Below, one piece after another: positions 49,447-56,870 of a stretch of 64,000 nucleotides of DNA (position 1 is the first letter of the stretch; every line of letters begins with the position of its first letter). Source of the DNA: Syntrophomonas sp. Lineage in GTDB: Bacteria; Bacillota; Syntrophomonadia; Syntrophomonadales; Syntrophomonadaceae. The notes beneath the pieces are model-generated. The model was not told the DNA's origin and did no database searches. It saw only the letters and a program-made list of their open reading frames with translations. The position numbers and the translations under genes were made by a program. Location: contig JAENZE010000003.1 of NCBI GenBank assembly GCA_016841425.1, positions 1 to 64,000 of the forward strand, written 5' to 3'.

Positions 49447-49647
49447 TTATTCTTTATCTATATTTGGCCATTTGGAAAATGCTATGTAAAACAATAATAG
49501 AAAATTTGTCAAAGGAAAAATAGCCATAATACTAAGATATGGTTTAAAACCTAACCTTTTAAGTATTACCCAAAAAGGAAATATCCCACAAAATAAGGCC
49601 AAGATATTAAAATAATTATAGTATTGATTATAGACATGTTCTAACAT
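49447..49647 (-). CDS. 66-residue two-span membrane protein
   Basis: Unknown small protein with two hydrophobic segments (NILALFCGIFPFWVILKRLG and YLSIMAIFPLTNFLLLFYIA). AAGGAGA precedes the ATG by about ten bases. It is the middle of a minus-strand AT-rich run of small membrane and secreted proteins. The pattern fits immunity-type or phage-derived small proteins; nothing more can be claimed. Confidence 0.55.
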   Translation of the reverse strand: MLEHVYNQYYNYFNILALFCGIFPFWVILKRLGFKPYLSIMAIFPLTNFLLLFYIAFSKWPNIDKE

Positions 49648-49697
49648 AATTTATGTTCTCCTTACGTGAGCATGATTACTCCAGATATTACGGTAAT

Positions 49698-49826
49698 TTA
49701 TGAGCCAACATATTTGGGCACAACTTCCACTAATGCTTGATTATACAACTTTTCCTTGTATTTCTCGAATACAACTATCGCATAGCTACTTTCCCTTATA
49801 ATTCTGGACATTATTAACATTGTCAC
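49698..49826 (-). pseudogene. possible 42-codon coding fragment
   Basis: A minus-strand frame starting at GTG (49826) reads RIIRESSYAIVVFEKYKEKL then YNQALVEVVPKYVGS. Its composition looks protein-like but the ribosome-binding site is poor and the family is unknown. It may be the end of a lost gene. The rest of 49648-49917 shows only a short hairpin CCCC/GGGG near 49905-49917. Confidence 0.3.
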
Positions 49827-49917
49827 AGAAAATACACCCTGGTGCATATTTTGTTAGTATTATTTTTCACCATCTTTAATATCTCGAGGGCATCTATAGA
49901 CTTCACCCCAAACGGGG

Positions 49918-50625
49918 TTAAATCTTAAACTCCTTACTATTTTTTCCATCAAATATGATAATTTTGGGTTTTTGTATACTACCGTTGGCAGAATGGAGTT
50001 TATTATCTGGTTTTTTAATAGTAAATTGAAATACTTCTTTTTCCTTAGGTTCTAGGATAAACTCTTTAAAAGTCTGCCTCCCTTTGGCATCTAACGCGAT
50101 AACATTTACCATAATATAGTTGTTATTATATAAAGGCCTTTGTACTTGCATGTTAAATTTAACTGTGTCCTTAGAATAATTGTTCAAGGTAATTGTGTAA
50201 AAATAAGATATCTCGCTATTTGCAGGATCTACAGTATAATTACAGTTACTTTGGGTGGGAAAATAATCAACTGCATTTACACCTTTAGCAAAGGACATAA
50301 CTATACCATAACCCCAGTTGAATAGTAAGTTAGAGGTAAAAAACAAGATAATTACGATAAGCGGCAGGTTATTTACTAACTTGGGATAAATATTTTTTAA
50401 GTACTTTTTAACTCCTGCATATCCTAAAATTGCAAATACAAGTGAAAATATAACTGTGTAATGGAATCCATTTACCCAATGGTCAACAGATTCTTTTGAC
50501 CATGCCTTGAAACCGAATGTCCTTAAAATATTATCACCAATGCAGTATCCGCTTTGCGTTACGACACCAAACATAAAGGCGAAAACTAGCAACATTAAAA
50601 AAAATAAACCTAAAATTCTTTTAAT
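49918..50625 (-). CDS. unknown membrane protein with extracellular domain
   Basis: The product is not recognised. The first standard start is ATG at 50595, but the frame runs on upstream to an ATT at 50625, ten bases after AGGAGAT, giving an N terminus KRILGLFFLMLLVFAF that looks like a proper membrane segment. I use 50625 (about 235 residues), with ATG 50595 as the alternative (225). Further helices lie around HYTVIFSLVFAILGYAGV and NLPLIVIILFFTSNLLFNWG. The last 120 residues look like a beta-rich outside domain (YFYTITLNNYSKDTVKFNMQ, EPKEKEVFQFTI). Confidence 0.6.
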   Translation of the reverse strand: MKRILGLFFLMLLVFAFMFGVVTQSGYCIGDNILRTFGFKAWSKESVDHWVNGFHYTVIFSLVFAILGYAGVKKYLKNIYPKLVNNLPLIVIILFFTSNLLFNWGYGIVMSFAKGVNAVDYFPTQSNCNYTVDPANSEISYFYTITLNNYSKDTVKFNMQVQRPLYNNNYIMVNVIALDAKGRQTFKEFILEPKEKEVFQFTIKKPDNKLHSANGSIQKPKIIIFDGKNSKEFKI

Positions 50626-50694
50626 AACTCATCATCTCCTATACGTATGTTGTAAAAATTATTGATAATTCTCCTTTTTAAAGACAGGAAAAGA

Positions 50695-50719
50695 AGGGAG
50701 AACTAAATAAGTTCTCCCT
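50695..50719 (-). terminator. terminator for the minus-strand gene cluster
   Basis: AGGGAGAACT (50695-50704) and AGTTCTCCCT (50710-50719) form a perfect 10-bp stem with loop AAATA. On the minus strand it is followed by TTCTTTTCC, a U-rich tail. It would end transcription of the secreted-protein genes to its right. Confidence 0.7.
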
Positions 50720-50803
50720 CGAAAACTAATAACAATATATGGGATGCAACACTAACATTATTATGATTTTTAATTCTAAGTTAATTCTAAGGCATTCTAT
50801 TTC

Positions 50804-50996
50804 TTAATACGAAGCTTCAGGCCACCAAGAAACATCTTCTACCAACAAGTCTAAATAAGCGCTACTAGATATTATCACTTGACCACCAACTATAATCTGA
50901 TAATCCCACTCTAATCTCGCTTGTGCTGGATCGCCCTGATAAAGTTAAGGCTTATCTGGGATGAATATGCCTGAATATGGCTACTTGTAGATCTAT
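50804..50996 (-). pseudogene. decayed secreted-protein fragment
   Basis: On the minus strand the last part reads YQGDPAQARLEWDYQIIV, then GGQVIISSSAYLDLLVEDV and SWWPEASY, ending at TAA (50804-50806). The frame is closed on its N-terminal side by TAA (50945-50947); a shifted frame continues the same texture (NRSTSSHIQAYSSQISLN) from about 50990. No start codon is present. I read it as a frameshifted remnant of a secreted protein. Bases 50720-50803 show nothing else. Confidence 0.5.
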
Positions 50997-51746
50997 TTAC
51001 ATGGAACTATCGATACTCCCACAGAATTGATTAAAATAGTTGACCAGTCGTCCTCCTACACTTTCTTGCCTGAGTGGTAATGATGAATTCCCAAGTAGAC
51101 CTCCAGATGTTTCGTTATTTGATTCCAAATTTATTTGTTCTGTGATCAAATTCAACCTTTTTTGCAAGACCTTGTCTATAAATACTTCTTCTGGCACCAG
51201 ACTTTTCTTCTCATATCCATAGTCACTGTGATAAGGTAAAAAACCGTATTTTTTACCTGACTTCTCGACTATTACATACATTTCTCCGGCAAAATTTAGA
51301 ATACTCGAATCATCGTAGGATATATCATTTTTCGTAGTTACATCATCTATTTCCGTACACAAGTGTCCCCCAATATCAACTGGCTTCCATATTCCATCTT
51401 GCAGGCAAACCGTGAAATCAGTTATGATCTTGCCGTCCACTATTACTGGGAAATGGTAAAAACCGCTTTGTTCGGTTTGTTCCTGTAATGGTAGATCTGA
51501 ATCAAAATCCGATATTTCTATGCTTATATGCCGAATTGGGATTCCTAAAATTGCCTTCCCAAGGTCTTTTTCACTTTCAAAATGAAAGTCTAGAGCACAA
51601 CCTTCTATCATCGCGAGGTAATTATCAATGTTTTCCTCTGCACAAATTCTGGCCTGTTCTTCTGGAGAAACTGCATAACTAATTCCCGCAGTTAATAAAG
51701 TAATTACCAAGATAAGACAAATACCAATAAATGATTTATTGTTCAT
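50997..51746 (-). CDS. unknown secreted protein
   Basis: 249 residues with a signal peptide (KSFIGICLILVITLLTAGISYA). The mature part begins with SPEEQARICAEENIDNYLAM and shows no family I know; the middle (FPVIVDGKIITDFTVCLQ, KKYGFLPYHSD) recalls proteins that carry a processed or protease-inhibitor-like domain, but that is weak. GGAGG lies seven bases before the ATG. It is separated by 29 bases from a papain-fold protease upstream and probably shares its transcript, so it may be a substrate, inhibitor or partner. Confidence 0.7.
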   Translation of the reverse strand: MNNKSFIGICLILVITLLTAGISYAVSPEEQARICAEENIDNYLAMIEGCALDFHFESEKDLGKAILGIPIRHISIEISDFDSDLPLQEQTEQSGFYHFPVIVDGKIITDFTVCLQDGIWKPVDIGGHLCTEIDDVTTKNDISYDDSSILNFAGEMYVIVEKSGKKYGFLPYHSDYGYEKKSLVPEEVFIDKVLQKRLNLITEQINLESNNETSGGLLGNSSLPLRQESVGGRLVNYFNQFCGSIDSSM

Positions 51747-51775
51747 AATTAACCTCCATTATAAAGTCTATATCC

Positions 51776-52321
51776 TCAGTCATCACAGTCAAAAATGCTC
51801 CTTATCCAATTGTAAGATTTATTATTCCAATGTTGGCCACTTCTGTAATCTTGATAGTTTTGTGCATGATAATCACCATCAATAGGATCAATAAATAATA
51901 CTCCGTTGTAGGAATCATTATAGCCCCTTATTATATTGTCATGATACTGTCCCGTTCCATACCATTCCTGTAATACAGCAATTATAGGATAGTTGTTACT
52001 GATTTGGGATTTGATCCCATTGTAAGTTAAGGAACTAGATTGATAAGAATTCACAACACTCCAATACCCTAATGCTTGCCTTTTTTCATCTATGCCACCA
52101 CCATAATTATAAGGACCGCCATAAATATAAGTTACTATTGATGTCTGACTGGGAGATGAACTTGTACAGTATTCAATTATAGATTGGCAACAAGAGGCCC
52201 AACACCACAGACTTTTTTCCTGTTGATAAGCAGGTATATTAAGATATGCGGCAAAAACGGGTGTACATGGACTTATGATAAGGAACAAGGTTAAATAAAA
52301 GCATATTAAAAATTTCCTCAC
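51776..52321 (-). CDS. secreted papain-like cysteine protease, AvrRpt2/C39-like
   Basis: 181 residues from GTG 52321, six bases after GGGAGGAAG. Signal peptide FLICFYLTLFLIISPCTPVFA, then the catalytic motif QQEKSLWCWASCCQSIIEY with Cys40 and the oxyanion glutamine just before it. The histidine is in YHDNIIRGYND and the third residue in GVLFIDPIDG. This arrangement fits the papain-like AvrRpt2 family found in secreted bacterial proteins. The longer open frame to 52411 adds a segment with no signal-peptide logic. Its neighbours are a secreted unknown and a SurA-N-like membrane protein. Confidence 0.78.
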   Translation of the reverse strand: MRKFLICFYLTLFLIISPCTPVFAAYLNIPAYQQEKSLWCWASCCQSIIEYCTSSSPSQTSIVTYIYGGPYNYGGGIDEKRQALGYWSVVNSYQSSSLTYNGIKSQISNNYPIIAVLQEWYGTGQYHDNIIRGYNDSYNGVLFIDPIDGDYHAQNYQDYRSGQHWNNKSYNWIRSIFDCDD

Positions 52322-52425
52322 ATTATCTTCCTCCCTGTCTATTGAAATAAGAAACACTTTATTAAGTCGTGTTTTGCTTACACATCTATCCGATATAAGG
52401 GCAAATATCATTTACTTATTTGCCC

Positions 52426-53082
52426 TTATTCTATTTCTTCAATATTAGCGTCCCGACATAACTCCTCTGTTAGACTTTCAAAAGCCCCTTGTTGTGCTTT
52501 TATAAGCTCTTTAGAACCTAAATCTTTAGATATGCTTGCAGCTACGTCACTATAAACACTTTGACGCAATTTGCCTATGCTCAACATTTTCTGGTAACTA
52601 ACTGCGGAATCAGCAAAAAATTCATCCAGGCTTTTTCCGGTACCATTAATATATTCTACAATCATATCAGCATTATCAGTATTGTCTGGATCAATCATTG
52701 CATCCATTAATGATTGCTTTGTCTGATTGGCATATTCTTGTGCCTCTTCTATGCTTACTTCAAGTCCGAGTTTCTTCGCTTCCTGCCATAAAACGTTATA
52801 TTCAATAATTTTTTCTTTAACCTCGGAATCTTTAACAGCATTTCCTGTAGACATTTCTAGCATTACTTTTTGATTGAGAAACTCTAATTTAGTTATTGGA
52901 GTATCATTTATTTTCATTATTACAGTATCAGCTTTTTTATCTTCTATATTGACACGCATTTTTTCTCCTAGATGAAAATAATCGGATGAGGCACCTAGAT
53001 GTTTATATCCCCAAAAACTTATACATATTACTAATCCAACAACTACAAGTTGAACAATTGGTTTAGATTGAAATATTTTCAT
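52426..53082 (-). CDS. membrane-anchored SurA-N-like (PrsA-type) chaperone without PPIase domain
   Basis: 218 residues. One N-terminal helix (PIVQLVVVGLVICISFWGY) anchors it outside. The segment VIMKINDTPITKLEFLNQKV and the following helices with IIEYNVLWQEAKKLGLEVSI resemble the SurA/PrsA N-terminal chaperone domain. There is no parvulin domain; the protein ends after the helices. It lies between a secreted protease and a decayed secreted gene, so a folding or export helper for them is a reasonable guess. The family call is moderate. Confidence 0.65.
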   Translation of the reverse strand: MKIFQSKPIVQLVVVGLVICISFWGYKHLGASSDYFHLGEKMRVNIEDKKADTVIMKINDTPITKLEFLNQKVMLEMSTGNAVKDSEVKEKIIEYNVLWQEAKKLGLEVSIEEAQEYANQTKQSLMDAMIDPDNTDNADMIVEYINGTGKSLDEFFADSAVSYQKMLSIGKLRQSVYSDVAASISKDLGSKELIKAQQGAFESLTEELCRDANIEEIE

Positions 53083-53097
53083 ACTTATACCTCCCTA

Positions 53098-53652
53098 TTA
53101 ATCATTTATCCAGCCATTATTATAAAATATATGCGTAAATGTCGGATACCAATCTGTTGGAAAACTATCATTAGAATGCCACCAAGATGATACTACCGAT
53201 TTACAAACGTAATTTGAATTTAAATATTTATTACAGTTAGTCTTTCTTCCATAATCACCCCAGGCTTGCCAATTTGATGGTATTAAGATACTAAAATAAG
53301 TTAAATTGCTGTTATAATATGTGGCTTTCAGAGTACTGCCACTATATAATTTACTGTTTGAGTGCTGCATAGCCATGCTAATCGGATAACTACCTGCGTT
53401 TACTATAGCTCCGGATACACCGTATGTATCTACTAAAAGCTCATCATCATAGTCGGTACCATCAACACCTACCCAGCATATCGCTTATACACTGAATGGA
53501 AGTCCAGTTCCATTATATATGAACCAATGTGAAGAGGTTTTTTCGGTATAAGAATCAGAAGCCAAAGCAATAGGACTTGAAACTAATAACATCCCGATCA
53601 ATAAAATAAGACTTATTATTGTATTTTTATAATTTAATTTGATATCTAACAT
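53098..53652 (-). pseudogene. secreted protein gene with an in-frame ochre stop
   Basis: The minus strand encodes a signal peptide (IISLILLIGMLLVSSPIALA) from ATG 53652, preceded by AAAGGATG, and runs to YNGTGLPFSV, where TAA (53485-53487) interrupts. The same frame goes on without a break (ICWVGVDGTDYDDELLVDTY, then GVSGAIVNAGSYPISMAMQH) to 53098. The restored protein would be about 184 residues and looks like a small beta-rich secreted domain rich in Trp and Tyr. TAA is not known to be recoded in bacteria like this, so I treat it as decayed or a sequencing error. It heads the minus-strand cluster. Confidence 0.65.
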
Positions 53653-53734
53653 GATTAACACATCCTTTCGTGTAATAAATTTTTTACTATTTAATTTAAT
53701 ATCTACTATATTCCCCCCATTCCCCCCCTTTTCG

Positions 53735-53762
53735 AATATAGTAATTCCAACATCGATGTCAG
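53735..53762 (-). promoter_or_regulatory. candidate promoter of the minus-strand secreted cluster
   Basis: On the minus strand CTGACA, 16-base spacer, TATATT. Just downstream the leader has two homopolymer tracts (six and seven C on the plus strand, 53713-53728). Directly behind the -35 lies the inverted repeat ATGTAT-N4-ATACAT (53764-53779), a possible operator. The remaining bases to 53924 hold a TATAAT at 53879 without a good -35. Confidence 0.4.
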
Positions 53763-53924
53763 TATGTATTATCATACATTTAATGAAATTATTGTAAATA
53801 GATATGTGGTGAAAGGGCCTTTTAAGGGTGTGAACTGTCACTTTGGTGAGAGGAAATAGATTCGCTTTATAGAAAATATATAATATGGGATAATCTTACA
53901 TCATCTAAAATGGAGGTTTTAACA

Positions 53925-54404
53925 TTGCATTACATACCCTGGTATCTATCTCTTGCTATATCAATTCCTCAGGCCATCCTGATGATATATATTGGCTTTT
54001 CTCTGTGTAATATCAAAGTTGATTGGGGTAGGTGCATCGTTTGTTCGATTATTATTGCTGTGATAGCTTATTTTATCCGGAGATTACCTATCCTTTTAGC
54101 TGCCAATACCTTAATTCTCACTGTTGTTCTGGTGATTCTTACCAGCTTGATCTTTCGGATTCACTTAGGCAAGACACTGATAGCGGTATTGTTGGGGGTC
54201 ATGGTATCCGGGGTTATTGAAGGCGCGGTTATTCAATTATTTCTGCTGGCCAGCAGCCACAGCGCTGAGGAGTTGTTGGTCAGCCCTGGGTTAAACCTGA
54301 TAGCGTATATTCCGGTATTTATCGTTACACTGATAGTATTTAGTCTGATAAAGCATTTTAACTTTGTTGCATTTGATTTGGGAAAAAGGGAACTCCATGC
54401 GTAG
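53925..54404 (+). CDS. polytopic membrane protein of the agr-like operon
   Basis: 159 residues, almost wholly hydrophobic with about five helices (YLSLAISIPQAILMIYIGF, CIVCSIIIAVIAYFI, ILTVVLVILTSLIF, TLIAVLLGVMVSGVIEGAVI, LIAYIPVFIVTLIVFSLI). TTG at 53925 follows TGGAGG. It overlaps the next gene, a GHKL histidine kinase, by eight bases. The kinase has only two membrane helices whereas AgrC normally has six or seven, so this protein may supply the peptide-sensing membrane part as a separate chain. Confidence 0.7.
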   Translation: MHYIPWYLSLAISIPQAILMIYIGFSLCNIKVDWGRCIVCSIIIAVIAYFIRRLPILLAANTLILTVVLVILTSLIFRIHLGKTLIAVLLGVMVSGVIEGAVIQLFLLASSHSAEELLVSPGLNLIAYIPVFIVTLIVFSLIKHFNFVAFDLGKRELHA

Positions 54405-55290
54405 ATATAACGAATATTTAGTAGTTAGTACCCTACTTATACAGACCCTGCTGCTTATAACTATCAATAATGAGATTATTAGCATTGATAATTTAGCTGG
54501 TCTTAAACAGGTTATACCTTTTATTAATCTAATCATTGTTGCTATGTGTATATTCAGTCTGGTTTCAATACAAAGCGTGGGCAAATACCGAGAACATAGA
54601 TTTAAAGCCTTGCTGATGAAAAACCATCTGCTCCAGGTGGAACAGCTCATAACCACCCTGCAGGGTGAAAGACATGAGTATGCCCGGCATTTACAGGCCA
54701 TGCAATCATTAATGGAGCTGGGCCGGATTAATGAAGCCATTGCTTATATGGACAGCATTACCGAGGGGGCTTCACCGCAGTATGAGATGCATTATATAGA
54801 TCATCCGGCCTTATCGGCTTTGTTAAATGCCAAAAGAATTGCGGCCGAAAAGCAGGGCATAGATGCAGCAATAGCTGTAAAGTGTGAGTTATCTGATCTG
54901 GGTATCCCCCCGGGGGATATCTGCAGTATTGTAGGCAACCTGCTGGATAATGCCCTGGAAGCTGCTGCAGAAGATAACAACCCCCGGGTTGGAATTGAGT
55001 TTATGCAGAACCATGAATCTTTCACCATCTATATCTTCAACAACGGGGCCACCATCCCCCGGGGAGTCGATATATTCGAAGCTGGGTTTAGTACCAAAAC
55101 ACCGGAAACATGTGGTTATGGTCTATACGTAGTACAAAGGCTGCTTAATAAGTACCAGGGAGAAATTGAGATAAGTTCCAATAAAGGTACAGGTATATGG
55201 GTCAGATTACCGATCAAGGAGACAAACCGTGATGCAAAACATGTCCAGAAGATTAGCCCAGGAGTTGGGGACTCTATTGAATTCCGATGA
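54397..55290 (+). CDS. GHKL sensor histidine kinase (AgrC-like)
   Basis: 297 residues. Two N-terminal membrane helices (residues about 8-23 and 40-60), a SpoOB-like helical hairpin with phosphoacceptor His93 (QGERHEYARHLQAMQSLMEL), then an HATPase_c_5 domain with N box NLLDNALEAAAED and G boxes ending CGYGLYVVQRLL. AAGGGAA precedes ATG 54397. Part of a five-gene operon with agrB, agrD-like and a LytTR regulator. Confidence 0.87.
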   Translation: MRRYNEYLVVSTLLIQTLLLITINNEIISIDNLAGLKQVIPFINLIIVAMCIFSLVSIQSVGKYREHRFKALLMKNHLLQVEQLITTLQGERHEYARHLQAMQSLMELGRINEAIAYMDSITEGASPQYEMHYIDHPALSALLNAKRIAAEKQGIDAAIAVKCELSDLGIPPGDICSIVGNLLDNALEAAAEDNNPRVGIEFMQNHESFTIYIFNNGATIPRGVDIFEAGFSTKTPETCGYGLYVVQRLLNKYQGEIEISSNKGTGIWVRLPIKETNRDAKHVQKISPGVGDSIEFR

Positions 55291-55867
55291 AAATGATATC
55301 GAAGTATATTCTTATTCCCTGGAAATCCTGATTTTACTCCTGGTAACTATGGTCTGTGTTACCGTCCTGGCATTGCTGTTAGATAGTGTAAGAACTACAT
55401 TTGCCTTTCTGGCAGTATTTGCTCCTTTCAGATGTTTTGGGGGAGGGGCTCACCTGAGTTCAGGAAAAAGATGCGTATTTGTTAGTACCGTTATATTGAT
55501 GGCTTTTGGCTATTTAAGCTGCTGCATCCTGATTCCAAAACAGATATTGATTCTCCTGGTGACAGTAACCGTATTGGCCGGCCAGTATACTATCATGAAG
55601 TGGGTGCCGGCAGGCACTGCTAAACACCAAATCACTGATAATAGACTCCGTTTTATGCAAAAAATCAATATGTCTGTATCTCTGCTTATTTATACTATAG
55701 TCACCTTCCTATTGATCACAGCCGGCAGCTTCACATATGCTTGGGCGTTAACCCTGGGAGCAATCCTTAGTTTATTGCTGATTACTCCTCTGGGCTACAA
55801 CATTGTTGCAGCAATTGATAATACTTTTGATAGTTTGATAAAAAAGGAGGTGAGAAATAATGTTTAA
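55232..55867 (+). CDS. agrB: AgrB-like autoinducer-processing membrane peptidase
   Basis: Cysteine endopeptidase that cuts the C-terminal part of AgrD and forms the cyclic peptide. 211 residues with several helices. The catalytic pair is His74 and Cys81 in RCFGGGAHLSSGKRC, with the same six-residue spacing as the His77/Cys84 pair of the Staphylococcus enzyme. ATG 55232 or GTG 55229 follow AAGGAG. It overlaps the kinase gene by 59 bases and the agrD-like gene by eight. Confidence 0.9.
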   Translation: MQNMSRRLAQELGTLLNSDENDIEVYSYSLEILILLLVTMVCVTVLALLLDSVRTTFAFLAVFAPFRCFGGGAHLSSGKRCVFVSTVILMAFGYLSCCILIPKQILILLVTVTVLAGQYTIMKWVPAGTAKHQITDNRLRFMQKINMSVSLLIYTIVTFLLITAGSFTYAWALTLGAILSLLLITPLGYNIVAAIDNTFDSLIKKEVRNNV

Positions 55868-55994
55868 AAGATTAATGATCCCATTTGCATCGACATTGGC
55901 ATTAATACTAACTTTTATCGGTACGGCCAGTGTAAGTTCTTTCAAGTTTTTTATCCTCTATGAGCCAGATGTACCAAAGGCTTTAGAAAAATAA
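55860..55994 (+). CDS. agrD: AgrD-like autoinducer precursor peptide without cysteine
   Basis: 44 residues: an amphipathic, hydrophobic leader (FKRLMIPFASTLALILTFIG), the core region SVSSFKFFIL and the conserved acidic tail YEPDVPKALEK. AAGGAGGTGAG overlaps the end of agrB. Aligned on the tail (compare DEVEVPKEL of Staphylococcus), the residue that should be the ring-forming Cys or Ser is lysine; the nearest Ser lies two residues earlier. There is no cysteine in the whole peptide. It could form a larger lactone through Ser, act linear, or be inactive. Confidence 0.8.
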   Translation: MFKRLMIPFASTLALILTFIGTASVSSFKFFILYEPDVPKALEK

Positions 55995-56010
55995 TCGAAA
56001 AGAAGGGTTT

Positions 56011-56721
56011 ATGGTGTTTGAGGTATTAATACTTGAAGATGAAGAATATAATCGGGAATTCATAAAAAAGATAATAGGTGAAGTGCCGGAAGTAACAGCT
56101 GTTTACGCAACTTCCAGTGGTGAAGAAGCGGTTACACTCGCCCAAAAACATAAACCGAACCTTGCTTTGCTGGATATAGAATTATCTCCCGGCGACCTGA
56201 ATGGCTTGACTGCAGCCAAAAGTATATTTAGTAATGACCAGGATTGCTTTATAGTCTTTATAACTGGCCATACTAAATATGCTTTACAGTCTTTTTCTGT
56301 TCATCCGTATGATTATGTAGTCAAACCGATTAATAAGGCTAAGCTCAAAACTCTGGTGATGGAAATTGCAGAAAAATCAAATAAACAAAAGAACAACAGC
56401 TCGGATGTTATTACTTTAAAGGGAAAAGGGGAAGTTTTTCATATCAATCAGGAAGATATTATTTTTATTGAAAAGTATGGTAAAGAAGCCCAAATTCATA
56501 CTGGTGATGAAATTTTCACTACCTATCAAACTCTTGATGAAATTGAGAGTAGCCTGAATAATTCCTTTTTTAGATCGCATAAATCGTACTTAATAAATTT
56601 AGATAAGGTACAAAAGGTAAGTAAAAACAGAAACAGATCATACGAGGTGAGTTTTCATGATTATGATAAGACAGCAATGATGAGCAGGGATAAATACAAG
56701 CAATACTTGCTGATTATATAA
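56011..56721 (+). CDS. LytTR-family response regulator (AgrA-like)
   Basis: 236 residues: receiver domain with acidic pair Glu9-Asp10, phosphoacceptor Asp55 (LALLDIELS) and Lys in VVKPIN; then a LytTR DNA-binding domain from about residue 135 (VITLKGKGEVFHINQEDIIF, FFRSHKSYLINLDKVQKV). It lies 16 bases after agrD and is the expected partner of the kinase at 54397. I could not find a convincing pair of LytTR half-sites nearby. Confidence 0.88.
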   Translation: MVFEVLILEDEEYNREFIKKIIGEVPEVTAVYATSSGEEAVTLAQKHKPNLALLDIELSPGDLNGLTAAKSIFSNDQDCFIVFITGHTKYALQSFSVHPYDYVVKPINKAKLKTLVMEIAEKSNKQKNNSSDVITLKGKGEVFHINQEDIIFIEKYGKEAQIHTGDEIFTTYQTLDEIESSLNNSFFRSHKSYLINLDKVQKVSKNRNRSYEVSFHDYDKTAMMSRDKYKQYLLII

Positions 56722-56870
56722 GAGTTTTACTTATTAATGAATGTATTTCCAGTGAATTCAACTCCTCCTAGAGTATAATTAAATAGAGCCGGCTGACACT
56801 TTGATAAGCTCCCCTTTGAATAGACACCTGAAATAACATAATTCCTACACAGGGTCCTTCCATCTGTCCG

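Noticed and set aside
53831-53840. LytTR half-site upstream of the agr-like operon
   Set aside because: On the minus strand it reads TGACAGTTCA, near the half-site consensus, but no second half-site at the required spacing was found.
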